Assembly (NCBI GenBank): GCA_021641325.1 | Contig: JAJXPD010000044.1 | Coordinates: 5,050-12,762, forward strand | Source of the DNA: Opitutales bacterium | Lineage (GTDB): Bacteria > Verrucomicrobiota > Verrucomicrobiia > Opitutales > Intestinicryptomonadaceae | Direction of reading: 5' to 3' | Length of the DNA stretch: 7,713 bases | Shown here: one piece after another, positions 1-5,890 of the stretch | Layout of the letters: each line of letters starts with the position of its first letter | Numbering within the stretch: the first letter of the stretch is position 1 | Program-made: the position numbers and the translations under genes | The notes under the pieces: generated by a model | The model's input: the letters and a program-made list of their open reading frames with translations, nothing else | The model's database searches: none | What the model was told of the DNA's origin: nothing

Positions 1-393
1 AAGCAATGGTACGTAGTCGATGCCACCGACCAAGTACTGGGGCGTCTTGCCGTTAAGATTGCGAACGTATTGCGCGGCCGCAATAAACCCATTTATACGC
101 CCAATGTCGACTGTGGCGACCATGTCGTTGTAATCAACGCCGAAAAAGTCAAAGTCACGGGCAAGAAAGAAGAGAACAAGGAATATATGTTCTACTCCGG
201 ATACGTCGGCGGCGAAAAATACGTCAAGCTTTCCGACTTCCGTGCGCGCAGACCCGAATATCTCATCGAGGCTGCGGTCAAGGGCATGCTTCCCAAGAAC
301 AAGCTCGCAAGAGACATCTTCACGAAGCTGCACGTCTACGCGGGCGCGGAACATCCGCACGCCGCTCAGCAACCCAAACCCTTCAACTTCTAA
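1..393 (+). CDS. rplM: 50S ribosomal protein L13 (5' end missing)
   Basis: L13 is an early-assembling protein of the large ribosomal subunit that binds 23S rRNA. Reading frame 1 is open from the first base to the TAA at 391-393, giving 130 residues. It begins KQWYVVDATDQVLGRLA, which lines up with the segment around Trp15 of E. coli L13, so about 12 residues and the start codon lie outside the window. Family landmarks are all present: YTPNVDCGD, VVINAEKVKVTGKK, the ARRPEYLIE segment, KGMLPKNKLARDIFTKLHVYAG, and the C-terminal EHPHAAQQP. The C-terminal length is normal. An internal TTG at 70 could be mistaken for a start, but conserved family sequence continues upstream of it. The gene is followed after 8 bases by rpsI, the usual L13-S9 pairing. 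Identification is secure. Confidence 0.97.
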   Translation, partial: KQWYVVDATDQVLGRLAVKIANVLRGRNKPIYTPNVDCGDHVVVINAEKVKVTGKKEENKEYMFYSGYVGGEKYVKLSDFRARRPEYLIEAAVKGMLPKNKLARDIFTKLHVYAGAEHPHAAQQPKPFNF

Positions 394-401
394 TTATCGA
401 C

Positions 402-797
402 ATGAGCGAAAACGAAATTTTTGTTTCCGTCGGACGTCGCAAAACGTCGGTAGCACGCGCCCGCCTCGCAAAAGGCTCGGGCAAGCTTACCGTCAACGAC
501 AAGCCCCTCGAAGAATACTGCTACACAGACCAGCTCTCGATGTTGGCTCTCCGTCCGCTCGTTTGCACTGCGACGCGCAACTCGGTTGACGCCGATATCA
601 ACGTAAAGGGCGGCGGCCCCGTCGGTCAGGCGGGCGCAATCAGCCACGCTCTCGCGAGAGCGCTCCAAAAGATGGACGAATCGCTCCGCCCCGTTCTCAA
701 ACAGAACGGACTCATCACGCGAGACCCGCGTGCCAAGGAACGTAAGAAGTCCGGTCAGCCCGGCGCGCGCAAACGCTTCCAGTTCTCAAAGCGTTAA
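402..797 (+). CDS. rpsI: 30S ribosomal protein S9
   Basis: S9 belongs to the head of the small subunit, and its C-terminal tail reaches the P-site tRNA. The 131-residue product has the normal family length. Visible landmarks are VGRRKTSVARARL (residues 10-22), the GGGPVGQAGAI segment (70-80), LITRDPRAKERKK (104-116), and the basic tail ARKRFQFSKR ending in the invariant Ser-Lys-Arg. Phe126 in the tail is where Pro is more usual (RPQFSKR or RAPQFSKR), a conservative oddity. The start at 402 lies 8 bases after the rplM stop. Its upstream sequence (ttctaattatcgac) has no Shine-Dalgarno, so translation probably depends on coupling to rplM or on an unstructured leader. An intrinsic terminator follows 26 bases after the stop, so this is the last gene of its transcript. 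Confidence 0.97.
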   Translation: MSENEIFVSVGRRKTSVARARLAKGSGKLTVNDKPLEEYCYTDQLSMLALRPLVCTATRNSVDADINVKGGGPVGQAGAISHALARALQKMDESLRPVLKQNGLITRDPRAKERKKSGQPGARKRFQFSKR

Positions 798-822
798 TTC
801 GCAAGAGATTCCTTTTTACTCG

Positions 823-854
823 AAGCCCTTCCGCGCAAGCGGTGGGGCTTTTGT
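823..854 (+). terminator. Rho-independent terminator after rpsI
   Basis: The arm AAGCCC-tt-CCGC (823-834) pairs with GCGG-tg-GGGCTT (839-850) around a GCAA loop. The stem has one T-T mismatch and one G-T wobble. TTTTGT follows (849-854). The T-run is short but the stem is GC-rich and correctly placed 26 bases past the rpsI stop. It separates the ribosomal unit from the arg genes. Confidence 0.8.
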
Positions 855-885
855 ACTTTCATTCTTTCTCATTCAATTGCGCCGC

Positions 886-898
886 GCTGTCGGACAGC
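886..898. repeat. 13-bp near-perfect palindrome
   Basis: GCTGTC-G-GACAGC is a 6-bp inverted repeat around a single central base, about 35 bases past the rpsI terminator. The spacing is too tight for an RNA hairpin. It could be a dimeric protein-binding site or chance in GC-rich sequence. Confidence 0.4.
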
Positions 899-904
899 CG
901 TTTT

Positions 905-931
905 GCGCCGCGGTTTTGACCCGCGGGGCGC
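905..931. repeat. GC-rich inverted repeat
   Basis: CCGCGG (908-913) pairs with CCGCGG (921-926) around a 7-base loop. GCG (905-907) can extend to CGC (929-931) with a two-base bulge. No T-run follows on the + strand, so it is not a terminator in that direction. Function is unknown. Confidence 0.4.
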
Positions 932-1025
932 GGACGTTCGGCTCGAAACTCTCGGCAAGCTCCGCGCGGCTTCACGCGCATTTGCGGCGTTTTGCGACAC
1001 CGCAATTCCCCGCGGAATGTCGGGC

Positions 1026-1039
1026 GGCGGATTTCCGCC
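1026..1039. repeat. Short inverted repeat GGCGGA/TCCGCC
   Basis: GGCGGA (1026-1031) and TCCGCC (1034-1039) are separated by two bases. As RNA the innermost pair would open, leaving GGCGG-attt-CCGCC. It is one of several small dyads in this gap, with no known role. Confidence 0.4.
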
Positions 1040-1070
1040 TTTCGGCGTTCGCTGAGTGCCCGCATTCGGG

Positions 1071-1092
1071 AAACCGCCGTTTGGCGCGGTTT
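1071..1092. repeat. Inverted repeat AAACCGC/GCGGTTT
   Basis: AAACCGC (1071-1077) and GCGGTTT (1086-1092) form a 7-bp stem with an 8-base loop. An alternative inner pairing CGCC-gttt-GGCG (1075-1086) also exists. A short TTTTCGG follows, too weak to call a terminator. No gene ends nearby. Confidence 0.4.
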
Positions 1093-1285
1093 TCGGCTTG
1101 GGCGCGACCGCAACTCGCGGACGGCTTGCTTACCGTAGGGTGGGCGACCGCTTGCTTTCGGACGGGGGCTTTGCCGCTTTGTGGCGGCTGGGGCTTCTTG
1201 GCTGGGCGGCGGAGCTTCTTCAAGCAAAACGGGGCTACCTTCGGGGGCGCGGGTTCTGCGCGAAAGCGGGGCTTTGCCTACCTTT

Positions 1286-1325
1286 GGGCTTGGCGAACGG
1301 CGGGCTTGGCGAACGGCGGGCTTGG
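1286..1325 (+). repeat. 16-bp tandem repeat, 2.5 copies
   Basis: The unit GGGCTTGGCGAACGGC occurs exactly at 1286-1301 and 1302-1317, and its first 8 bases recur at 1318-1325. The copies are identical, which points to recent duplication by slippage. Sixteen is not a multiple of three, so each copy shifts the reading frame, which argues that the stretch is not coding. Confidence 0.85.
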
Positions 1326-1401
1326 GTTTTGCCGAAAGCGGAGCTTGGCGTTTGTTGCGAAGCGCGGCTTGCGGGTTTTGCGGACGCCGAAAACAAAACA
1401 A

Positions 1402-1417
1402 CCCTCCTGCGGGAGGG
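1402..1417 (+). promoter_or_regulatory. Stable hairpin in the argC leader
   Basis: CCCTCC (1402-1407) pairs perfectly with GGAGGG (1412-1417) around TGCG. In RNA this is C(UGCG)G, a UNCG-family tetraloop with its favoured C-G closing pair. The hairpin is flanked on both sides by A-rich, presumably single-stranded sequence and ends 18 bases before the argC ATG. The 3' arm carries GGAGG, a perfect anti-16S match, but it is buried in the stem and too far from the start for normal use. On the minus strand the stem is followed by a T-rich stretch (TTGTTTTGTTTTC), so a minus-strand terminator is an alternative reading. The role is inferred. Confidence 0.5.
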
Positions 1418-1435
1418 ACAAAAAATTTCATCATC

Positions 1436-2470
1436 ATGGACAGAAAAATCAAAGCTGGAATTACGGGTGCATCGGGTTATGCCGGCATTGAACTTGTAAG
1501 AATTTTGGCGCGCCACCCGTCGGTGGAGCTTGCGTGCGTTACGTCGCGAAGCCTTGCGGGTACGCTTGTTGCCGACAACATGCCCTCGCTCAGGCACCTG
1601 CTTCCCGCGGACATGAAATTTCTTCCGTCCGATCCCGCCGAACAGGCGAAAATGGACATCGACGTCTGGTTTCTCGCGCTTCCGCACGGAGCCGCCGCCG
1701 AATACGCAAAGTCGCTTGTCGAGGCTGGCAAGACCGTAATCGACCTTTCCGCCGACTTCCGCCTGCACTCGCTCGACATCTACAAAGAGTACTACAAGGA
1801 GGACCACCGCGCGCCCGAACTGTTGAAGCTCGGCAAGTACGTCATCGCCGAGCTTTTCCCCGTCTCGCGCGAAGACAAGCTCATTGCCTGCGCGGGCTGC
1901 TACCCCACGAGCATCCTGACGCCGCTGATTCCGCTCATGCGCGAAAACGCCGTCAGCCGCGAGCACATCGTAATAGACAGTTATAGCGGCGTTTCGGGCG
2001 CGGGCAAAAAGGCGGACTTGGGCTACATTTTCTGCGAGCGCAACGAGAGCGCAAAAGCCTACGGACTCCCGAAACACAGACACCTCTCCGAAATCGAGGA
2101 GGAGCTTTCCATTGCCGCGGGCGAAAAGGTCGTCGTGCAGTTCAACCCGCACCTCGCGCCCATGACGCGCGGAATTTCGACGACAATCACCGTTCCCGCA
2201 AAATACGAGGGCGTTGAGAAAATCTACGAAATCTGGCACAAATATTACGACGGCAAACCCTTCGTGAAAATCCTCAAACCCGGTTCGTATCCCGACACGC
2301 TTTTTGTCGCCAACACCAACCGCTGCGACATCGCCGCGTTCTACGACCCGCGCACTAAAAACCTCGTAATTTGCAGCGTTATCGACAACCTCGTCAAGGG
2401 CGCAAGCGGTCAGGCGGTGCAGATTATGAACCTCATCTTCGGCTTCGACGAAACGGCGGGGCTGCTCTAA
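1436..2470 (+). CDS. argC: N-acetyl-gamma-glutamyl-phosphate reductase
   Basis: ArgC is the cytoplasmic NADPH-dependent enzyme that reduces N-acetylglutamyl phosphate to the semialdehyde, the third step toward ornithine. The 344-residue product has full family length. The N-terminal nucleotide-binding fold starts with TGASGYAG (10-17). The catalytic cysteine is Cys155 in AGCYPT. The conserved SYSGVSGAGK follows at 183-191, and the HRH of KHRHLSEIEEEL (214-216) supplies the catalytic histidine region. The C-terminal VKGASGQAVQIMN matches the family end. ATG 1436 was chosen because family similarity begins at Ile5. The open frame extends further upstream, but only into the low-complexity gap. 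There is no Shine-Dalgarno between the leader hairpin and the ATG (acaaaaaatttcatcatc). It is the first gene of the arg operon, 36 bases before argJ. Type 1 ArgC is a confident call. Confidence 0.97.
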   Translation: MDRKIKAGITGASGYAGIELVRILARHPSVELACVTSRSLAGTLVADNMPSLRHLLPADMKFLPSDPAEQAKMDIDVWFLALPHGAAAEYAKSLVEAGKTVIDLSADFRLHSLDIYKEYYKEDHRAPELLKLGKYVIAELFPVSREDKLIACAGCYPTSILTPLIPLMRENAVSREHIVIDSYSGVSGAGKKADLGYIFCERNESAKAYGLPKHRHLSEIEEELSIAAGEKVVVQFNPHLAPMTRGISTTITVPAKYEGVEKIYEIWHKYYDGKPFVKILKPGSYPDTLFVANTNRCDIAAFYDPRTKNLVICSVIDNLVKGASGQAVQIMNLIFGFDETAGLL

Positions 2471-2506
2471 TTTTTCAAAAACAAACAATCTCAAATTTCT
2501 ACAAAA

Positions 2507-3745
2507 ATGGATAAGAATTATAAAATCGAAACAATCGAGGACGTTCCCGGACTCGGCGCGGTAAACGGTTTCAAAGTGGCGGGCGCGGCATGCGACATCC
2601 GCAACAAGGGCGACGAAAGCCGCCTCGACGTCGCGCTTATCGTCTCCGACACTCCCGCGACGGCGTCGGGCGTTTTCACCACAAACGACGTGAAGGCAGC
2701 TCCCGTCATGCTCGACATGGCGCACCTCGAAGCTTCGACGAAAGCAAAGGCGATAGTCGCAAACAGCGGCAACGCCAACGCGTGCACGGGCGACAGGGGC
2801 ATGAAGGACGCCGCCGACACCTGCGCGTTCGTGGCCGAAATCTTCGGCGCGAAGCCCGAACAGGTTCTCGTCTGCTCGACGGGCAGAATCGGCGAATTCA
2901 TGCCGATGGAAAAGCTCCGCAGGGGAATCAAAAAGGCGTCGGAAATCCTTTCGTCGTCGGACGAGTCGAGCGCGGCGGCGGCTTCGGCAATCATGACTTC
3001 CGACACGCGCCCGAAAACGGTTTTGGTCAACGTCGAAGTCGGCGGCAAAAAGTTCCGCGTGGCGGGCATGGCAAAGGGCGCGGGCATGATTGAGCCGAAC
3101 ATGGCGACAATGCTCGCGTTCCTCGCAAGCGATGTTTCGGTTTCGCAGAACCTCTTGAAGGAAACGCTTAAATCGGCGGCGAACAAGACTTTCAACCGCA
3201 TTACCGTAGACGGCGACATGAGCACGAACGACACCGTGCTCTGCCTTTGCAACGGCGCAAGCGGCGTGGAGATTTCCGAAAAAGACGCCGACGCGATAGA
3301 GGCGTTCCGCGCGGCGGTCGTCGAGGCGTCGAGGGTTTTGGCGCGCAAAATCGTGGGCGACGGCGAGAAAATCACGAAAGTCGTGGAGGTGAAAGTTGTG
3401 GGCGCGCGCGACGAGGCGCAGGCTGAGAAAATCTGCCGCTCAATCGGCAATTCGCTTCTTGTGAAGTCGTCGTGGTTCGGCTGCGACCCCAACTGGGGAC
3501 GCCTTACCGACGCCGCTGGATACGCGCGCACGGGTCTTGTTCTCGACAAGCTCGACCTCTTCTACGACGGCGTGGAAGTGCTCCGCAAGGGGCAGCCCGT
3601 AGACGAAAACAAGCCGCTTTGGAGGAAAACCGTCTCCAACAAAACGTTTACAATTCTCATGAACCTCAATCTCGGCACTGCGGAAGAGTCCATTCTCGCC
3701 GCCGACCTCACCGAGGGCTACGTCAACTTCAATAAGGGCGAATAA
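2507..3745 (+). CDS. argJ: Bifunctional ornithine acetyltransferase / N-acetylglutamate synthase
   Basis: ArgJ transfers the acetyl group of N-acetylornithine to glutamate, releasing ornithine and regenerating N-acetylglutamate. Some members can also acetylate glutamate from acetyl-CoA, and sequence alone does not settle that here. The 412-residue precursor should cleave itself before Thr201 in KGAGMIEPNMATML, giving an alpha chain (1-200) and a beta chain whose new N-terminal Thr is the nucleophile. The oxyanion-hole segment STGRIGE lies at 124-130, VANSGNANACTG at 84-95, GDMSTNDT at 236-243, and GCDPNWGR near residue 325. The C-terminus reads YVNFNKGE instead of the more usual ending of the INA-YRT type. 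ATG 2507 follows the argC stop by 36 A/T-rich bases with no Shine-Dalgarno. Its presence explains the absence of an argE-type deacetylase in this cluster. Confidence 0.96.
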   Translation: MDKNYKIETIEDVPGLGAVNGFKVAGAACDIRNKGDESRLDVALIVSDTPATASGVFTTNDVKAAPVMLDMAHLEASTKAKAIVANSGNANACTGDRGMKDAADTCAFVAEIFGAKPEQVLVCSTGRIGEFMPMEKLRRGIKKASEILSSSDESSAAAASAIMTSDTRPKTVLVNVEVGGKKFRVAGMAKGAGMIEPNMATMLAFLASDVSVSQNLLKETLKSAANKTFNRITVDGDMSTNDTVLCLCNGASGVEISEKDADAIEAFRAAVVEASRVLARKIVGDGEKITKVVEVKVVGARDEAQAEKICRSIGNSLLVKSSWFGCDPNWGRLTDAAGYARTGLVLDKLDLFYDGVEVLRKGQPVDENKPLWRKTVSNKTFTILMNLNLGTAEESILAADLTEGYVNFNKGE

Positions 3746-3784
3746 TACCGCCCGATTGCCAACATCAAAAACGGTTAATTTGAA

Positions 3785-4690
3785 ATGGAAAGTATTAACA
3801 TAGACGAGGCCTCCAAAAAGGCGGGAATTTTGATTGAGGCCCTGCCGTACATCAGACGCTTCAAGGGTTCGATATTCGTCGTCAAATACGGCGGCGCGTT
3901 TATGGACGACCCCAATCCGCAGGTTCGCGCGTCGGTCGCGCAGGACATTTCGTTTCTGGCGGCGGCGGGCATAAACGTCGTCGTGGTTCACGGCGGCGGC
4001 AAGGCAATCAGCCGTGCAATGTCGAGCGCGGGGCTTCAGCCCGAATTCAAAAACGGCATGCGCATTACAGACGAAAAAACCGTCTCGATTGTCGAGGACG
4101 TTTTGAACAACGGCGTCAACGCCGAAATCGTCGAAATGCTCGAATCGCAGGGCTGCTCCGCCCGCGGAATACGCGGCAACGACGTTCTCCGCTGCGAAAA
4201 GCTCTTTTCGGCGGGCGAAAACGGCGAAAAAATCGACATCGGCTACGTCGGAAAAATTTCCTCCGTCATCGCCGCGCCTATCGAAGGGGCGATTGCCGAG
4301 GGGCGAACGCCCGTGGTATCGCCAATCGCGCTCGGCGCGGACTCGCACCCGTACAACACGAACGCGGACGTCGCGGCGTCGGCGGTCGCGGCGGCGTTGA
4401 AAGCCCGCAGGCTCGTGTTCCTCTGCGATGTCCCCGGCCTCATGCGCGACCCGAAAGACCGCTCGACGCTCATCTCGCACCTGAAAGTGGGCGAGGTCGA
4501 GGGGCTGAAAAAGTCGGGCGTAATCGGCGGCGGAATGATGCCGAAAGTCGACAGCGGCGTGGACGCCATCAACAGGGGCGTAAGGCGCGTGCACTTTGTG
4601 GACGGCTACATGCCGCACAGCCTGCTTCTCGAAATTTTCACCGATAGGGGAATCGGAACGGAAATCGTTGCGTCCTCCAAACAGGATTAA
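3785..4690 (+). CDS. argB: Acetylglutamate kinase, probably arginine-sensitive type
   Basis: ArgB phosphorylates N-acetylglutamate with ATP, the first committed step of the cyclic pathway. The product is 301 residues. It has KYGG (34-37), VVHGGGK (67-73), the NTNAD substrate/nucleotide segment (191-195) and GGGMMPKV (248-255) with Lys254. About 25 residues precede the first strand, compared with almost none in the arginine-insensitive E. coli enzyme of 258 residues. This N-terminal helix is what links dimers into the ring-shaped, arginine-inhibited hexamer in the family. The C-terminal segment GYMPHSLLLEIFTDRGIGTEI also matches the sensitive class. Feedback inhibition by arginine is therefore inferred, not shown. 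The segment GIRGND (128-133) has Asn where many homologues have Lys (for example GLTGKD). The start lies 39 bases after argJ with no Shine-Dalgarno, and the stop is 2 bases before argD. Confidence 0.96.
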   Translation: MESINIDEASKKAGILIEALPYIRRFKGSIFVVKYGGAFMDDPNPQVRASVAQDISFLAAAGINVVVVHGGGKAISRAMSSAGLQPEFKNGMRITDEKTVSIVEDVLNNGVNAEIVEMLESQGCSARGIRGNDVLRCEKLFSAGENGEKIDIGYVGKISSVIAAPIEGAIAEGRTPVVSPIALGADSHPYNTNADVAASAVAAALKARRLVFLCDVPGLMRDPKDRSTLISHLKVGEVEGLKKSGVIGGGMMPKVDSGVDAINRGVRRVHFVDGYMPHSLLLEIFTDRGIGTEIVASSKQD

Positions 4691-4692
4691 CC

Positions 4693-5889
4693 ATGACGAC
4701 AAAAGAAAAAACCTACAAATACGCAATGCCCACTTTCGGCGACCGCGACTTCACCGTCGCCAAGGGCAAGGGTTGCAAACTTTACGACGAAGACGGAAAC
4801 GAGTACCTCGACTTCGGCGCGGGAATCGCCGTGGACAGCATAGGGCACTGCCACCCGCGCTGGGTCAAGGCAATCGCAAAACAGGCGGAAACGCTCGCGC
4901 ATTGCAGCAACCTCTACATGACAAAACCCAACGCCGACCTCTGCGAAAAACTGGTTTCGGAAATCGGCGCGGGCAAGATTTTCCTGTGCAACAGCGGCAC
5001 GGAGGCGAACGAGGCGCTCATCAAGGCGGCGCGTCTGTACGGCCGGAAAGTGTCGGGCAAAGAGGGCGCGAAATGCAAAATCGTAACCGCCTACGACGGC
5101 TTCCACGGCAGGACGATGGGCTGCGTCGCCGCGACCGCCCAGAAGAAAATCCAGAAGGGCTTTGCGCCCATGCTCGGCGGCTTCGAATACGCCGTGTTCA
5201 ACGATTTGGCTTCGTTCGAAAAGGTCGTTGACGACGACACCGCCGCGGTAATCGTAGAGCCCGTGCAGGGCGAGAGCGGCGTGACGCCCGCGTCGCCGAA
5301 GTTTTTGAAGGGTCTGAAAGCCCTTTGCAAAAAACACAAGGCGCTTCTTTTCTTCGACGAAGTGCAGTGCGGCTTCGGTCGTTGCGGTGCGTTCCTTGCG
5401 TCGCAGAGAATCGGCGTGAAGCCCGACGGCGTCTCGATGGCTAAGGGCTTGGGCGGCGGATTCCCCATCGGCGCGATTTGGCTTTCCGCGCCCTACGCAA
5501 ACATCTTCACCCCAGGCTCGCACGGCACGACTTTCGGCGGCAACGCCCTCGCGTGCGCGGCGGCTTTGGCGACCATTTCCGTCGTCGAAAAGGGGAAACT
5601 CGTTGAGAACGCCGCGAAGATGGGCGAACGCCTTTCGGACGGATTGCAGAAAATTGCCAAAAAGTATCCGAAAATCGTAAAACTTACGAGGGGATTGGGG
5701 CTTATGCGCGCCGCGCTCTTCAACGAGCCTTACACAAACGCGGACATTTGCAAAAAACTCAGGGGCAACGGGCTGATTCTCATTCCCGCTGGCGCGAATG
5801 CGCTGCGCTTCCTGCCGCCGCTGAACGTAAAGGCGTCCGAAATAGACAAGGCGCTCAAAATTTTCGACAAAACATTGGGAGAACTCTAA
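4693..5889 (+). CDS. argD: Acetylornithine aminotransferase
   Basis: ArgD is a cytoplasmic class-III PLP aminotransferase that converts N-acetylglutamate semialdehyde plus glutamate to N-acetylornithine. The 398-residue product is typical in length. It shows GAGIAV and GHCHP early (42-54), SGTEAN for phosphate binding (101-106), FHGRTMG (137-143) with the aromatic/His pair that stacks on PLP, EPVQGESG (189-196), FFDEVQCG (220-227) with Asp222 for the pyridine nitrogen, the Schiff-base lysine Lys251 in MAKGLGGGFPIGA, and TTFGGN (279-284). Residue 231 is Cys in GRCG where Thr is usual (GRTG). The start is 2 bases after the argB stop, and the end of argB supplies only a weak purine motif (caggatt), so coupled translation is likely. 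Related aminotransferases such as ornithine or succinylornithine enzymes look similar, but the operon context fixes the assignment. Confidence 0.95.
   Translation: MTTKEKTYKYAMPTFGDRDFTVAKGKGCKLYDEDGNEYLDFGAGIAVDSIGHCHPRWVKAIAKQAETLAHCSNLYMTKPNADLCEKLVSEIGAGKIFLCNSGTEANEALIKAARLYGRKVSGKEGAKCKIVTAYDGFHGRTMGCVAATAQKKIQKGFAPMLGGFEYAVFNDLASFEKVVDDDTAAVIVEPVQGESGVTPASPKFLKGLKALCKKHKALLFFDEVQCGFGRCGAFLASQRIGVKPDGVSMAKGLGGGFPIGAIWLSAPYANIFTPGSHGTTFGGNALACAAALATISVVEKGKLVENAAKMGERLSDGLQKIAKKYPKIVKLTRGLGLMRAALFNEPYTNADICKKLRGNGLILIPAGANALRFLPPLNVKASEIDKALKIFDKTLGEL
5877..5882 (+). promoter_or_regulatory. Ribosome binding site of argF
   Basis: GGGAGA lies inside the last codons of argD, with its GGAG core ending 9 bases before the argF ATG. 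It supports the start at 5891 and contrasts with the Shine-Dalgarno-free starts of argC, argJ and argB. Confidence 0.55.
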
Positions 5890-5890
5890 A

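Larger units (their letters stand above)
855..1435. other. 581-base gap without a recognisable gene, GC-rich and repeat-dense
   Basis: No protein or RNA family is recognised here. By hand count, 1141-1380 contains 100 G, 57 C, 59 T and 24 A, which is 65% GC with strong G-over-C skew and very little A. Stop codons are sparse in all six frames, so several open frames exist, including a minus-strand one of 197 codons from a TTG (1452 down to 859). Their products are low-complexity (Pro/Arg/Lys/Ala- or Gly/Leu/Arg-rich), lack ribosome-binding sites and match no family I know, so I read them as products of base composition. The region must hold the argC promoter if the rpsI terminator is efficient, but I see no convincing -35/-10 pair. 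Only the ends (855-878 and about 1390-1435) are A/T-rich. The repeats inside are listed separately. Confidence 0.7.

Noticed and set aside
851..879. Possible promoter with -35-like TTGTAC just after the rpsI terminator
   Set aside because: At normal spacing the -10 position reads CAATTG, which barely matches TATAAT.
1071..1096. Possible terminator AAACCGC/GCGGTTTT
   Set aside because: The T-run is only four bases before CGG, and there is no upstream gene for it to end because rpsI already has a terminator at 823-854.
1181..1435. Upstream in-frame extension of argC giving an 85-residue N-terminal addition
   Set aside because: The extension is low-complexity, ArgC family similarity begins at Ile5 after ATG 1436, and the 344-residue product already has full length.
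855..1435. Possible tRNA, riboswitch, CRISPR array or insertion sequence in the gap
   Set aside because: No cloverleaf with T-loop signature, no known aptamer core, no regularly spaced direct repeats with unique spacers, and no terminal inverted repeats or transposase fragment were seen.
859..1452. Minus-strand open frame of 197 codons, Pro/Lys/Arg/Ala-rich, resembling a basic DNA-binding tail protein
   Set aside because: It starts at a TTG inside argC and has no ribosome binding site. It crosses a 16-bp tandem repeat and is one of several overlapping open frames in a stop-poor GC-rich stretch. The amino-acid bias follows from base composition, and no domain is recognised.
730..1491. Plus-strand open frame of 253 codons running out of rpsI into argC
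   Set aside because: It overlaps the S9 end in another frame, passes through the terminator hairpin and has no family resemblance. It is open only because stops are rare in this composition.
1235..2725. Long minus-strand open frame of 496 codons opposite argC and argJ
   Set aside because: It is an antisense shadow of two clearly recognised genes, produced by their GC-rich codon use. Similar shadows lie opposite argB, argD and argF.
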